This document shows positions 20,968 through 32,105 of a stretch of DNA of 64,000 nt, in pieces. This stretch comes from Anastatus disparis (Eukaryota; Arthropoda; Insecta; Hymenoptera; Eupelmidae). A program made the position numbers and the translations under genes. The stretch is from positions 1,241,001-1,305,000 of the forward strand of contig JAFFSR010000279.1 in NCBI GenBank assembly GCA_017163975.1, given 5' to 3'. Positions within the stretch are counted from its first letter, which is position 1; the number at the start of each line of letters is the position of its first letter. Below the pieces are notes generated by a model. The model was not told where the DNA came from, ran no database searches, and saw only the letters and a list, made by a program, of their open reading frames with translations.

Positions 20968-21360
20968 ACAGAACTGATCTGTTAAATTAATAGAATATTT
21001 CATCGAGGTATTTTAACAGAAGGATTCAGTTAATACAATCATATTTTTTTCCTAGTGTATATATACATATTTATGTTATAGTAGGTCGTATTGGGTAGAA
21101 TACCCATGCAGCTAGCTAAATAGGTATTGGGATCTTGTACTGTCCCGCTCAGAGCTTGAGTATATTCAGTCAGCAGTATACTACAAAATAAAATATAGCA
21201 CTTCATAGTATGGAATATTCATGCATATGACACACTAGATTAAAGCATATCAGAGAATTGACTATAGTTTTGTTAAATGCCGCTTGTACAAAGAACTAAA
21301 GTATGTTTTTAGATGGCGAGTAGAGTCAGTGCGCTGCAACAAGTAGGCAAACCTTCTTCA
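20968..21360. other. Unassigned AT-rich sequence
   Basis: No ORF, repeat or RNA gene is recognised here. Confidence 0.4.
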
Positions 21361-21545
21361 CTCTGCTATAGTCAAGACAAAGACGGATAAAGAAGATCGC
21401 CTAGCCACACTGCTATAGTTTAGACAACGACAGATAAAGAAGATCGCCTAGCCACACTGCTATAGTTAAGACAAAGACAGATAAAAAAGAGCGCCTACCG
21501 CACTGCTATAGATAAGACAAAGAAAAATAAAGAAGAGCGCAGTTA
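21361..21545. repeat. 47-bp tandem repeat, about four units
   Basis: TGCTATAG recurs at 21364, 21411, 21458 and 21504, each followed by a variant of AAGACAAAGACAGATAAAG and a GATCGCCTAGC block. The last unit is degenerate. Confidence 0.9.
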
Positions 21546-21621
21546 AAAGTAAACAAATAAGTTACTCTGAAGAGCTATAGTAATCCGTTGGTGCTGTTAA
21601 TTCGTTTTCGTAGTTTGTCAT

Positions 21622-21623
<2 letters not shown>

Positions 21624-21654
<31 letters not shown>
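21624..21654. repeat. (TC)n microsatellite
   Basis: Uninterrupted TC dinucleotide tract. Confidence 0.95.
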
Positions 21655-21659
<5 letters not shown>

Positions 21660-21821
21660 ATCTACAGGCAGAAGTATACCTGCACCACTCAGTTCTTTAC
21701 TCATGAGATTTAATCAAATAAATAGTCTAAAAATTTATATTTTATAATAATGTTTTTATTTGTATTTATTCATTTTCTAGCCTCTCATACCACCTACAAT
21801 AGTATAAAATCATCTACCCAA

Positions 21822-21964
21822 CTTGGGCTAACGAAGAATACATATGACCTCGACTAATGTTTCATAGGCTGGATAGCAGTCAGTCTCGGGCTAAAATCCT
21901 CGACCGACTACTGCTCAAGTCAAAAACATTAGTCTCGCTTAGATAAATCCTTCGTACGCCCAAG
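21822..21964. repeat. 143-bp long hairpin
   Basis: CTTGGGCTAACGAAG at the left pairs with CTTCGTACGCCCAAG at the right. Pairing continues through GACTAATGTTT/AAACATTAGTC and AGCAGTCAGTCTCGG/CCGACTACTGCT towards the centre. This may be a small foldback transposon. A pre-miRNA is possible but the arms are long. Confidence 0.75.
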
Positions 21965-22204
21965 CTACGTATATAACTAATACAGTACCGCTTTCATGTT
22001 TTAAGTGTATTCCAAATTAAATGAATTATATACACGTTATTCAGAAAATCATTTGATGTTATTTAAAAAAAATAATGTTATTTTTATAATTAAAACGATA
22101 TTTATTTCGCTGATGGTTTGTCTAAGTCATTAATATATTAACTTTGCAAAGTATCCCCATTTGTATTATTTTTTTATTCCATTGATTTGTAAATTGTTGC
22201 TTGA

Positions 22205-22625
22205 TACATATGGGACATTTCAATTGAACTCACCTAACAAAAAAATAAAAATCGGCGAAAATCAGTGAAAAGCTTCTATTTGATACCTCAAATACACAAA
22301 AAAATTCTCAGAGGTCTAGGTCAAAGGTATAAAAAGTAATAAGTAATGAAAAATTAAGATTTTTCACAATTTTTTGTAAAATTACCAACTTAATTATTAT
22401 TTTACTCAAAAACTAAGGGGTGTAGAGAATTACTCATTAGAAAATTTTTTGTTGTGCATTGAGAGTAGAATCTACAAAAATTTGTATGAATCTTGAACTG
22501 CTATTTTTTGATTGGTTCATTTATTACTTTTATGTAATTTTCAATTGCTCGAGTTCGGCCAGGTTGATTTCACTCGTTAAGAACTATTTTGTTTCTTCTG
22601 GTAACATTTTATATGAAAATTACAC
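22205..22625 (+). repeat. Dispersed repeat A, copy 1
   Basis: About 420 bp shared, in inverted orientation, with 34858-35265. Shared blocks include GGTATCAAATGA/TTTGATACC, GTAGAGAATTACTC and TTGCTCGAGTTCGGCCAGGT. No coding sequence. This is an unclassified interspersed repeat. Confidence 0.8.
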
Positions 22626-22974
22626 CTACATTAAAAATAGTTAAACAGCTATAAAGAAGGACACATGTATCAGGATAGGCTTAAACTTTTGTATTTATCG
22701 TATTTATTATGCTCTAAAAATTTGAGAATGATCGAAAGTATGCACCTTTTTTTATAGCTCAAGAAACACACATAGAAAAATATAAAAAAAGTATCATTTT
22801 TGACGTATGAAATTATGTACCGTGAAGTGCAATTTTCCAATCGATACCAAAATTTAATTACATATTCTACTTGAAAAAACTAGTAATTTAAGCCCTTATC
22901 GAAGTGTGTGCCACCTCAGAAACTTGTATTATAGACTTTTTAATTGTTAAAAATCGAGTGACCAAAATGAATGA

Positions 22975-23215
22975 AGTTTTTGAAAATTGTTTATCTGTAA
23001 TACTATACAGCATGAAAGCACATAATAGGAACCTGCAAAAAGAAAACAAACAAGCTCTTCAGCTTGATAGCTTTTTAATCATATGGAACAATTTTGTTTT
23101 TACCTTAAAAAAACTGAAATTTCATAGATGATTTTGTCAAAACCTACAGCAAAGTTCATTGACTCTGAATTTTTCGTTTATAATGTTAAACATAGCAGGA
23201 AACACTATAATATAT
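22975..23215 (+). repeat. Dispersed repeat B, copy 1
   Basis: Shared in inverted orientation with 27430-27625. Shared blocks include CAGCATGAAAGCACAT, AAACAAACAAGCTCTT and TTCATAGATGATTTTGTC. Unclassified. Confidence 0.75.
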
Positions 23216-23643
23216 TAATATACAAGTTGTTGATAAGGAAGTCCGTTCGGGACATCACGAAATAAATACACATACATGTAGTATGTGATACAGTCAATCA
23301 CTCTGCATCTATACTGCATATGAAAAAAATTGTTTTTATATCCAATTGATAAAGAGATCTCTTTTTAAACATATCTTCTCTTTTGTTTTTTTCTTGTAAA
23401 AATAATCCAACTATATAATATTTAAATCTTTAGATGGACTAGCTAAATTTGTTTTTATCCCATAAAGTAAAAGCATTAGAGAAAGACTTCGCTATGCGGG
23501 TGTAAGTTAGAACCATAACTATTTCTACTTAAAGAATTTTGAAGTATTATTTTTTTAAGAATATATTTGATAGAATAATAATGAGTGATACCAATTACAG
23601 AGATTATTTCCTTACAAATGGAAATACAAAAACAATTCTTTTA

Positions 23644-24464
23644 GGTTGAAATTTATAGACCCAACTCGAGCAACGGTGTCACTTAAGTATCAATGTTACT
23701 TGAGTAACATTTATAAATTTTAGCTCATGGCCGTTTTTCAATAATGTTACACGTTACACGTTTTAAAATTTTATTGTCCGATGTCTAATGAATTTATAAT
23801 CCATGTTAGGAAAAAACTTGTGTATCGAAGTCATAGTTCGCGATTTCAATAGAGATCAGACAACTAAATTTTAAAACGTGTGACGAGTAACATACAGCGT
23901 GTCCAAAAAGTAACGATACACCTAAGAAATTTCCAAAGTTAATAAATTTTTCAAGCAGGTGAAGGTCGTTCTTGGAGTAACTTTTTACGAGGTATCCGAT
24001 GGTGACCTTGGATTTGATCTTAAACCTCATTTTTAAGGTTATTTTGAGGTCAACCTCATTTTTTTAAATGGGAACTTCTACTTTTTATAGCAGAATCGAA
24101 AAGAGCGGAAAATTGTACGTCCAGATATGTATTAATGTAAAATTTTTCGCTCTTTTTAATCCCGCTATAAAAAGTAGAGGTTCCCATTTAAAAAAATGAA
24201 GTTTACCTCAAAATAACCTTAAAAATGAGGTTTAAGATCAAATCCAAGGTCACCATCGGATACCTCGTAAAAAGTTACTCCAAGAACGACCTTCACCTGC
24301 TTGAAAAATTTATTAACTTCGGAAATTTCTTAGGTGTATCGTTACTTTTTGGACACGAGTATAACGTGTAACATATAACATCATTGACTTATTATCAATA
24401 TCACTTGAGTAGCATTGATACTCAAGTAACACCATTGCTTCAGTTAGATCTATAAATTCCAACC
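23644..24464. mobile_element. Tourist-like element with TTA target duplication
   Basis: TIRs are GGTTGAAATTTATAGACCC at the left and, inverted, GGTTGGAATTTATAGATCT at the right. Both are flanked by TTA (23641-23643, 24465-24467), the PIF/Harbinger-type TWA target. It is non-coding and contains a second element at 23895-24359. Confidence 0.75.
23895..24359. mobile_element. 465-bp foldback element with TA target (mariner-like), nested
   Basis: Arms of about 215 bp are almost identical. The left end is CAGCGTGTCCAAAAAGTAAC; the right end inverted is CTCGTGTCCAAAAAGTAAC. TA flanks both sides (23893-23894, 24360-24361), as for Tc1/mariner-type movement. No transposase. It sits inside the Tourist-like element, so it inserted later. 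Confidence 0.85.
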
Positions 24465-24508
24465 TTATGTAGTATAAATGTTGCGTCACCAACCGTATCA
24501 CGTACTAA

Positions 24509-24636
24509 GGCTGGAATTCACAGACCTAACTCAAGTAACGGCTGCATCATCTATTTTTTTTCATCATGAGAGAGATAAAGACAGAATGAGGTTTGAGTAG
24601 CAATCATAACTTGACTTGGGTCTATGAGTTCCAGCC
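24509..24636. mobile_element. 128-bp miniature element of the Tourist-like family
   Basis: TIRs are GGCTGGAATTCACAGACC and, inverted, GGCTGGAACTCATAGACC, close to those of the element at 23644. Flanks are TAA and TAT. The interior is only about 60 bp. Confidence 0.75.
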
Positions 24637-25750
24637 TATATGTATTGTGTTGCGTACCACGATGTCCCCACGGAACTTCCGAAAGTTTTTTATTTTTCTC
24701 TGATGACTTCATGGTTTATGCTTTGAAACTCGAGTTTACAAACGTGACATCTACTTTGTTTACATGAATAAATGTTTATTTCTTATATATTCATATAGAT
24801 TATTAAAAAAAAATATTACAAAACTAATCGATTAATATAAAATATGGGATTTCCAACTACAATGATAAATTATAATAAGTGTTCCCTATTGAAAATAATC
24901 ATATGATTTTTTTATGTGAAATTTTCAGCTAAAATTTTTACATGATTTTTGTTTTAATTTGTCACATGTTTTTTAGGTGATTTTTTAGGTGATTTTTTAA
25001 GGTAATTTTTTTAGGTAATATGATGATGGAATTCCTATTGAAATTCATTGTAATTTTAGAATTCCAACGTAAATTCATGAATATTTTCAAGCAATGGAAA
25101 TAATATTTATTTTAAATTAAATTTATTTATATTTTTCATTGCGACCAATGAAAATATCTCTGTTCACTGAATAGAATAGAACGTGAGAAAGCAAGCCGAA
25201 TGATTGTCGTTTTAGATCAAATGAAACAGTTACTTTATAAGCTCTAGACTGTTTTATTCTTTTCATGCGCGTTCGATTGCCATAAGAAAGTCAATAGGTA
25301 GAAGGCCGAGTAGCCCTCTGACGGTTAATTACCAGTACTATTATATAAATGTGTACATTCATACTCGATGTCTAACCGTTAGGGGGCTGCAACGCTTTTT
25401 ATGTATTGACTTTCTTATGGCAAGCAAACTCGCACGAAAAGAATAAAAGAGTTTAGAGCTTATAAATTAACAGTTTCATTAGGTCTAAAACGACAATTAT
25501 TCGGCCTGCTTTTTCACGTTCAATGAATAGAGATATTTTTATATCTCGCAATGAAAAACATGAATAAATTTAATTTTAAAACAATATTATTTCAATCTCT
25601 TTAAAATATACATAAATTTACGTTCAATTTCTAAAATCACAATGAATTTTAAATGGAATTCCATCATCAAATTACCTAAAAAAATTACCTAAAAAAATCA
25701 CCTAAAAAATTCACCTAAAAACATCATGTGACAAATTGAAACAAAAAACT

Positions 25751-26361
25751 TTTTAACAAGAAAAAACCGACTTCAAAAAAATGCACTAAACAGTTACAAG
25801 TAATTTATGATCTTCAATAATTATACGCATACTACGCATCTAACTCAACACATGTGTAGCAAACATATTATAGATTATCTAAAAAAAAAATATTTTCTCA
25901 GTCGGCGTCAAATTCTACATCTGTGCAGAACGATTCGAAAATATTTTTTTTTCAGATAATCTATAATATGTTTGCTACACATGTGTTGAGTTAGATGCGT
26001 AGTATGCGTATGGTTATTGAAGATCATAAATTATTTGTAACTGTTTAGTGCATATTCTTAAAGTCGGTTTTTTTTGTTGAAAAATTTTTTTTTGTAACTG
26101 TTTAGTGCATTATTTTGAAGTCGGCTTTGTTTTTTGTTAGAAAATTTTTTTATTGAATCCCCTTACTAAAAGCACAAATATAGGTAGATCCACTAATTAC
26201 GCCTAACTTTCATTATTAATTCATAACGCATGCATTAGTACACTGTACCAAGCAATGTATAGGAGGAAAGAGAGAAGGCTCAACGGCACAGTGCCGTTGT
26301 GTGTGCTTGTATACATATTCAAGCTTAAATAAGAGAGGGAGAGAGAGAGAGAGGGAAAGAA

Positions 26362-26402
<41 letters not shown>

Positions 26403-26700
26403 CGGACAGAGAGGGAAAGAGAGAGAGAAAGAGTATAGCAGGCGAAGTATAAGGGAGGTAAGTGAGATGAGAAAACGAAACACCCGGTTTTTCTTAATTT
26501 GGTAATTTGCTCATACACACCGAATATTGGCCCAATAATTATAGGACACGTATGGGACCTTTCTGCAGACATCCTCTATCAGATAAGAAAAGTTTTTTCG
26601 AACCGGTTTAGAAATAACGGTGTTATAAGGTAACCGACATAAAAAAAGGAAAAAAAAATTTAATCGAATTGAGAACCTCCTCCTTTTTGAAGTCGGTTAA
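25751..26700. mobile_element. Inserted element with AACCGACTTCAAAAA ends
   Basis: It starts AACCGACTTCAAAAA and ends TTTTTGAAGTCGGTT. An inner palindrome (about 25770-26085) pairs ATGCACTAAACAGTTACAA with its complement. A (GA)n block occupies 26332-26440. No ORF that looks real. It breaks the right arm of the surrounding foldback element. Confidence 0.75.
26332..26440. repeat. (GA)n microsatellite
   Basis: GA-rich tract with short interruptions. Confidence 0.93.
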
Positions 26701-26997
26701 TCAATCATGTAAAAATTTTAGGTGGAAATTTCACATAAAAAAATTACATGATTATTTTCAATAGGGTTTTAATCCTTATAAATTGAAAAAACATAAAAGA
26801 GTGAAGTAATTTCGGAAAATAACAATATAAATAAAAAAAGTCTTACCTAATATTTTATTAGATGAAATATTATGCATTACATGCAGAAACCGTGTTTAAC
26901 AAGAATATAAGCAATGTAGGTATTTATTTGCTTAACTTTTTAATTTTTGTTGTTTAAAATCAATTATTTTTTATGTAAATTCTACATGCATTGCTTA

Positions 26998-27175
26998 ATT
27001 TTAGATACAATATTAATGTAAAAAAAGTGTTTATTTTTTTTTGTAAATTTTGCACGCAAGTACTTTATTTTAGATACAATATTGATGTCAATAAAGTGTT
27101 GATCTTTTATGTAAATTTAGCATGCAATTATTCTATTTTAGATAGAATGTTAATGTCAAAAAAGTATTTAGATTA
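26998..27175. repeat. 68-bp tandem repeat, about 2.6 units
   Basis: TTAGATACAATATT-type blocks start at 27001, 27070 and 27138. AT-rich unit with TGTAAATTTNGCA between. Confidence 0.8.
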
Positions 27176-27429
27176 AAATTACTTACAAATGATAACGTTA
27201 ATACACAAATTTTTTATAATTCATCGGAATTAAAAATATTAATTCAGAGTTTGATTATGTGTGATATTGCAACAATTATTACTTTCTATTAGCTTTCTAG
27301 TTCTATAAAATTATATCTGCGTTAAAAATTTTTAATAACATCTATTAAAATACTTATTTTCATTTTTATTATTATTTATTTTAAAATACTTACTGTAGAT
27401 CAATTTGTTATAGTGTTCCGTGCTATGTT

Positions 27430-27625
27430 TAACTTTATAAACGAGGAATTCAGAATCAGTGAACTTAGCTGCACTTTTTGACAAAATCATCTATGAAACT
27501 TCAGTTTTTTTCAGGTAAAAACTAAATTGATTTATCTGATTAAAAAGCTGTCAAGCTAAAGAGCTTGTTTGTTTTCTTTTTGCTGGTGTCTATAATGTGC
27601 TTTCATGCTGTGTAATATTACAGAT
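27430..27625 (-). repeat. Dispersed repeat B, copy 2 (inverted)
   Basis: Reverse-complement match to 22975-23215. Confidence 0.75.
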
Positions 27626-27879
27626 ATAGTATGAGATTTGTAAGCATTGAAGTCATTTTTTACTTATAACACATTTGAGAATTTCAATTTAACGGATATA
27701 TAGATTTGTAATGTTATTTAAATTACTACTATTATATTAAAGTGAAGAATGAAGACTTTTTCCCAACGCCGTGAGCAAAAACCGATTTTCGGTGCCTGTT
27801 TTGAGTGAGCAAAACACCACATTCCCTCACCAAGAGGGGGATGTACTATTTTTTTCTTACGTGAATATTTTTTGCACTA

Positions 27880-28410
27880 TTTTTACATATATACATACAC
27901 ATATACACGTGCGGCATTAACATATACATACACACATACATATACATACATACACATACATACATACACATGCACACGTGCGGCATTAACATATACATAC
28001 ACACATACATATACATACACATACATACATACACATACACACATACACATACATACATACATACACATACACACATACACATACATACACATACACACAT
28101 ACACATACATACATACACATACACACATACACATACATACATACACATACAAATATATACACATATAAATGTCCACACACATAAACAATCTCATATACAC
28201 ACTCACAGACATATCCAATATCCGTCACTCCATCTCTCCGTCTCCGTCTCTCCGTCTCCGTCTCCGTTTCTCTGTCTCCGTTAATCCGTCTTTCCGTCTC
28301 CATCTCCGTTTCTCCGTCTCTGTGTGTCTCTGTTTCTCTGTCTTCGTCTCCCTGACTTCATCTCTCTGTCTCGATCTTTCTGTCTTCATCTTCGTTTGCG
28401 CAGTAAAGTA
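27880..28410. repeat. Compound microsatellite: ACATAC then TCTCCG units
   Basis: 27880-28170 is built of CATACA/CACATA hexamers; 28225-28410 of TCCGTCTC-type hexamers. All ORFs here are low-complexity artefacts. The same pair occurs at 44700-45080 and, reversed, at 52985-53470. Confidence 0.92.
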
Positions 28411-28433
28411 ACGCCTTTTCAACTGAATTATCG

Positions 28434-28727
28434 TTGGCTCTCTGTCCAAATCAGACGACTGTACTTAAAAATTTCGTTAGCTCATAACATTGTTGCACAT
28501 TGTAGCCCTCAATACTTAGCATCATACTTCTTAAGGCATCATGTCGATCTATCAGTTCTTTCCTTCTCTATGCTTCTACCTAAACTTTTCATATGTCCCA
28601 ATGTTCGTACTGCTGCATTTCAGAACTCCTTTGCTTTTTCATCAGCAACTTATTTTAATGAGAAGCTTTTAACATTAGAAGGTTTCTCTTCAGAGAACTC
28701 CATTCCCTTCAAAAGGTACTTGTATTA
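28434..28727 (+). pseudogene. Non-LTR reverse transcriptase C-terminal remnant
   Basis: About 98 residues resembling the end of non-LTR ORF2 proteins: SPQYLASYF, then a P..RTAAFQNSFAFSSA block, then FKRYL before the stop. No catalytic RT core is present. It may be part of an insertion into Helitron 1. Confidence 0.5.
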
Positions 28728-29134
28728 AAGGCTTTATCGAATGAATGTGAATCGTGGTAGCGTGAATTAAATGCTGGCTGAAAACTATTGCAGTCACTAT
28801 ACATGATCATTCAGCTGGCCTGATTTTCATTAGTATGTAAGAGGAATACAAAATCAACCATAAGCGATAAGTGGAGCTGGGTTTGATCTCAAACTACGCT
28901 CCAGACGACTTACGTACTCACCTACTTATTTTTCTACTTATGTTTCTTCTGATAATATTGTCAATTTAATTAAATATCATGTTTTTTGTTTTTTTTTTAA
29001 ATAAATGCTATAATGTACTTCTTTATATATTGTTGTATCATAAAGATATTCATATATTGTACACGGCGTTGTATACTCATAATAGTGCCAAACAGGGTTT
29101 TTACTCCAAGGCCCAATATATTTTATCAATCAAT

Positions 29135-29430
29135 CAATCTCTCAGTCTCCGTTCTTCCGTCTTTGTCCCTTTGTCTCCGTTTTTTCGTATTTGTCGATTT
29201 GTCTCTATTTCTCTGTCTTTGCTTCTTTGTTTCTGTTTATCTGTCTCTTTGTCTCTTTGTTTCCGTCTCTGTCTCTTTGTCTATGTCTCTATCCCTTTGT
29301 CTACGTCTCTCCGTCTCCATTCTTCCGTTTCCGTTCGTTCGTCTTCGTTCCTCTGTTCTGTGTCTTATTTTTCGGTCTCTGTCTTTTTGTCTGCGTGTAC
29401 GTCTCCCTGTCTTCCTTTTTATGAAATTTT
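29135..29430. repeat. TCTCCG/TCTTTG-type microsatellite
   Basis: Degenerate hexamer array (TCTCCGTCTTTG variants). Continuation of the Helitron 1 3' region. Confidence 0.88.
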
Positions 29431-29924
29431 TCCATGACTCCGATGCCGCCCTTTGACTTTGTTTCTTTGCTTCTGTTCATACACACGTACATCTACACAT
29501 TGATGCTGATGTTTGAGTTGATGATGATGATCATGATATGTTTATTGTTTAATAAATTTCTAATTCTACTTTTCGTCCCAGATCTGTTTAGACTTATCAG
29601 TAAAACTTTGTGAGAGGAGACAATCTAAGTAAATAGCTATTATTATAGTTTATTCTGATTAAAAAAAAATTCTAGATAAATATTTTTACTTCTGATCTTA
29701 TATTTGCAATTAATTAGAAGCATTTCGAGAAATCATCAACTAAAGCTTTTATTAAGGGCGCATCAAAACTCTATTCTATAGTGATTATTTTTAATTATAT
29801 TTTCTAGTATTATTTGATTTATTCAGATTGTATTCTTTATTATAACAGATCCCGCTTTAGACGTTACTTTTGATAATAATTTCAGTTCTTTTTTGCCTAG
29901 CACTAATATTAATATCCATGTTCC

Positions 29925-30645
29925 TTTAATTACCCAGCGCTCACAATAGCAGTCGCGTTATTTTTATTATACAATGTTTACAATAAAAGTCGCGTTTTAT
30001 CAATAACACCGTGCTCACATTGGCATTCAAGTTCCTTTAACTACACAGCGTTCAAAATAGCAGCCGTGAATACTTGATTACAGTGCTAACAATAGCAGCC
30101 GCGTATTTTTAACCACACAGCGCTCAAAATAGCAGCCGCGAATTTGTAACTACACAGCGCTTAAAATAGCAACTGCGAATTAATTACACAGCGCTTACAA
30201 TAGCAGCCGCGTTTTTTTAACCATACAGCGCTCAAATAGCAGCTGCGAATTTGTAACTACACAGCGCTTAAGATAGCAACCGTGAATTTTTAATTACAAA
30301 GCGCTTACAATAACAGCGAAGTTTTTTAAACTACACAGCGCTCTAAATAGCAGCCGCGAATTGGTTATTACACAGCGCTTAATATAGTTGTTGCGTTTTT
30401 CATCTTTAGCTCTCAAAATAGCAGCCGAGTTTTTTTAACCAGATAGTGCTCTGAAAAGCAGTCGCAAATTTCTAATTACACAGCACTTACAGGAGTTTCA
30501 GCGTTGTTTCCCATTACAGACCTTATAATAGCAGCCATGTTTTTTTTTTAATACACAGCATTTGGAAAAGCAATCGCGTTTTTTCAACAACACAAAACTA
30601 ACAATAACAGCCGTGATTTTGAACCACACAGCGCTTAACTCCATT
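29925..30645. repeat. Tandem array of about 40-bp units, about 18 copies
   Basis: The unit is CACAGCGCTCAAAATAGCAG followed by CCGCG and an AT-rich spacer. Two spacer types (GAATTTNTAACTA and TTTTTTTAACCA) tend to alternate, suggesting a dimer of about 78 bp. The related array at 45095-45565 lies at the same place in Helitron 2. Confidence 0.92.
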
Positions 30646-30839
30646 TGATAATTTTTTATTCTTTATATTTAATGTTTAATAACAGTTTCAAATACGTTTG
30701 ATTTTATTTCCTTATTCGTTATATTTGATTTTTGTATTGTGGTTTTATAATATTCCTTTGTAAACGATGTTTTTAGTATGGACCATTTAATCTTTGACTT
30801 TTCTTGATTTTTCTGTTATTAATATTTTTTATTTTTTTT

Positions 30840-32039
30840 ATCAGTCATCCTTGAAAGTGCCATGGTTAACTGCGTCTGACTGAAAAGGGGTGCTCGTTAA
30901 TACACTTCTCCTTTTTTAAATGATTGTCCTTGCGAATTATTAATAGTCATTGCATGAGCAAGTTGTACAGGACATTGTTTTCTGGTCATCTGAAATAGCA
31001 GCTCATCATTTGCTGATGTGGTCATACGTGGTAAGAATATAGTGCTCCCTTTTTTACTCCCTGTTAATATTTGTGCAATAAGAGTAAATTGTTTTAATGT
31101 TGTTATAACTAATCGGGCTCCGTCACAATGTCCTTCATTCAAATTAACATTTATTAGAAGCAGTACTATATCTCCTTTTTCAATTGAAATCTATATGGAA
31201 GTGAACCGTTAGGCGTTACAGAATTTCAAAATTCTGTTGACGAAATTGTGTTTAAACTTTCGTCATTTGCATCTTTTACAGAGTCAATGCTCAAGTACTC
31301 TATTACTGGTTCATTTATTTTTGAAAAAATTTTTTCATTTATTTTTGTTACATCTACGTTTTTCGGAGCTAATATAATATTTTCGTAACAGTCAAAATTT
31401 GCAATATTTATATTATGCCCTTTAATTTGATCAATTAGATTGCTATTTGACAATATTTATTTTAGAATTTGTATAACTTCATTTCCATTTTTATATTTTG
31501 AATGAGAATTATCATTCTCTATATTCAGTTACCAATTTTTAAATTTTTCATCTGCTTCCGATAAACGTTTATTTTCTTTCAAAGACTTTTTTCGAACAAG
31601 AAATTTTTCTCAAAAATAGCTTTTTTTGACACAATTTTCTACTATCGGTGTTCTATTTCCATGTTTTACTATTGGTGATGTTTGCCTAAAATCACTTGAT
31701 ATGATAAATGTTTTCCCTCCAAACAGATAATTATTATCACATGCATCTTTAAACATGCGATCGACAGCTTCAAAAGCGTATTCTGATGTCATTGTAATTT
31801 CATCCCAGATAACAATTGATACATTTTTCATTTTTTTACCTATTTCGCTGTTTGCACTAATATTAAATATTGTGTCTTCAGATATGTTCAATGGTAATTT
31901 AAATGCTGTACTGTCACACCATCTTCAAATAAATTAGCTGCTATACCTGTCCATGATACAACTAATAGTTGATTCCATTAATTTTTAGATAAGTGACAAT
32001 TGTATTTAATAAGTAGCTTTTACCACTTCCACCTGGATG

Positions 32040-32105
<66 letters not shown>

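Larger units (their letters stand above)
24886..26766. mobile_element. Foldback element with internal insertion
   Basis: The ends are CCCTATTGAAAATAATCAT and, inverted, CCCTATTGAAAATAATCAT. Long arms (about 24886-25345 and 25360-25745 plus 26702-26766) pair through repeated TTTTTTAGGTGA and AGAAAGTCAATA blocks. The right arm is split by a separate element at about 25751-26700. Confidence 0.82.

Noticed and set aside
27846..28303. Several overlapping ORFs of 100-110 residues on both strands
   Set aside because: They are translations of ACATAC/TCTCCG hexamer arrays and have no complexity.
28875..28915. tRNA-like B box (GGTTTGATCTC) suggesting a SINE
   Set aside because: No matching A box, no tRNA fold and no tail. 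A single short match is expected by chance.
29925..30645. CRISPR-like regular repeats
   Set aside because: The units are degenerate tandem copies, not identical repeats with unique spacers. The context is a eukaryotic Helitron with no cas genes.
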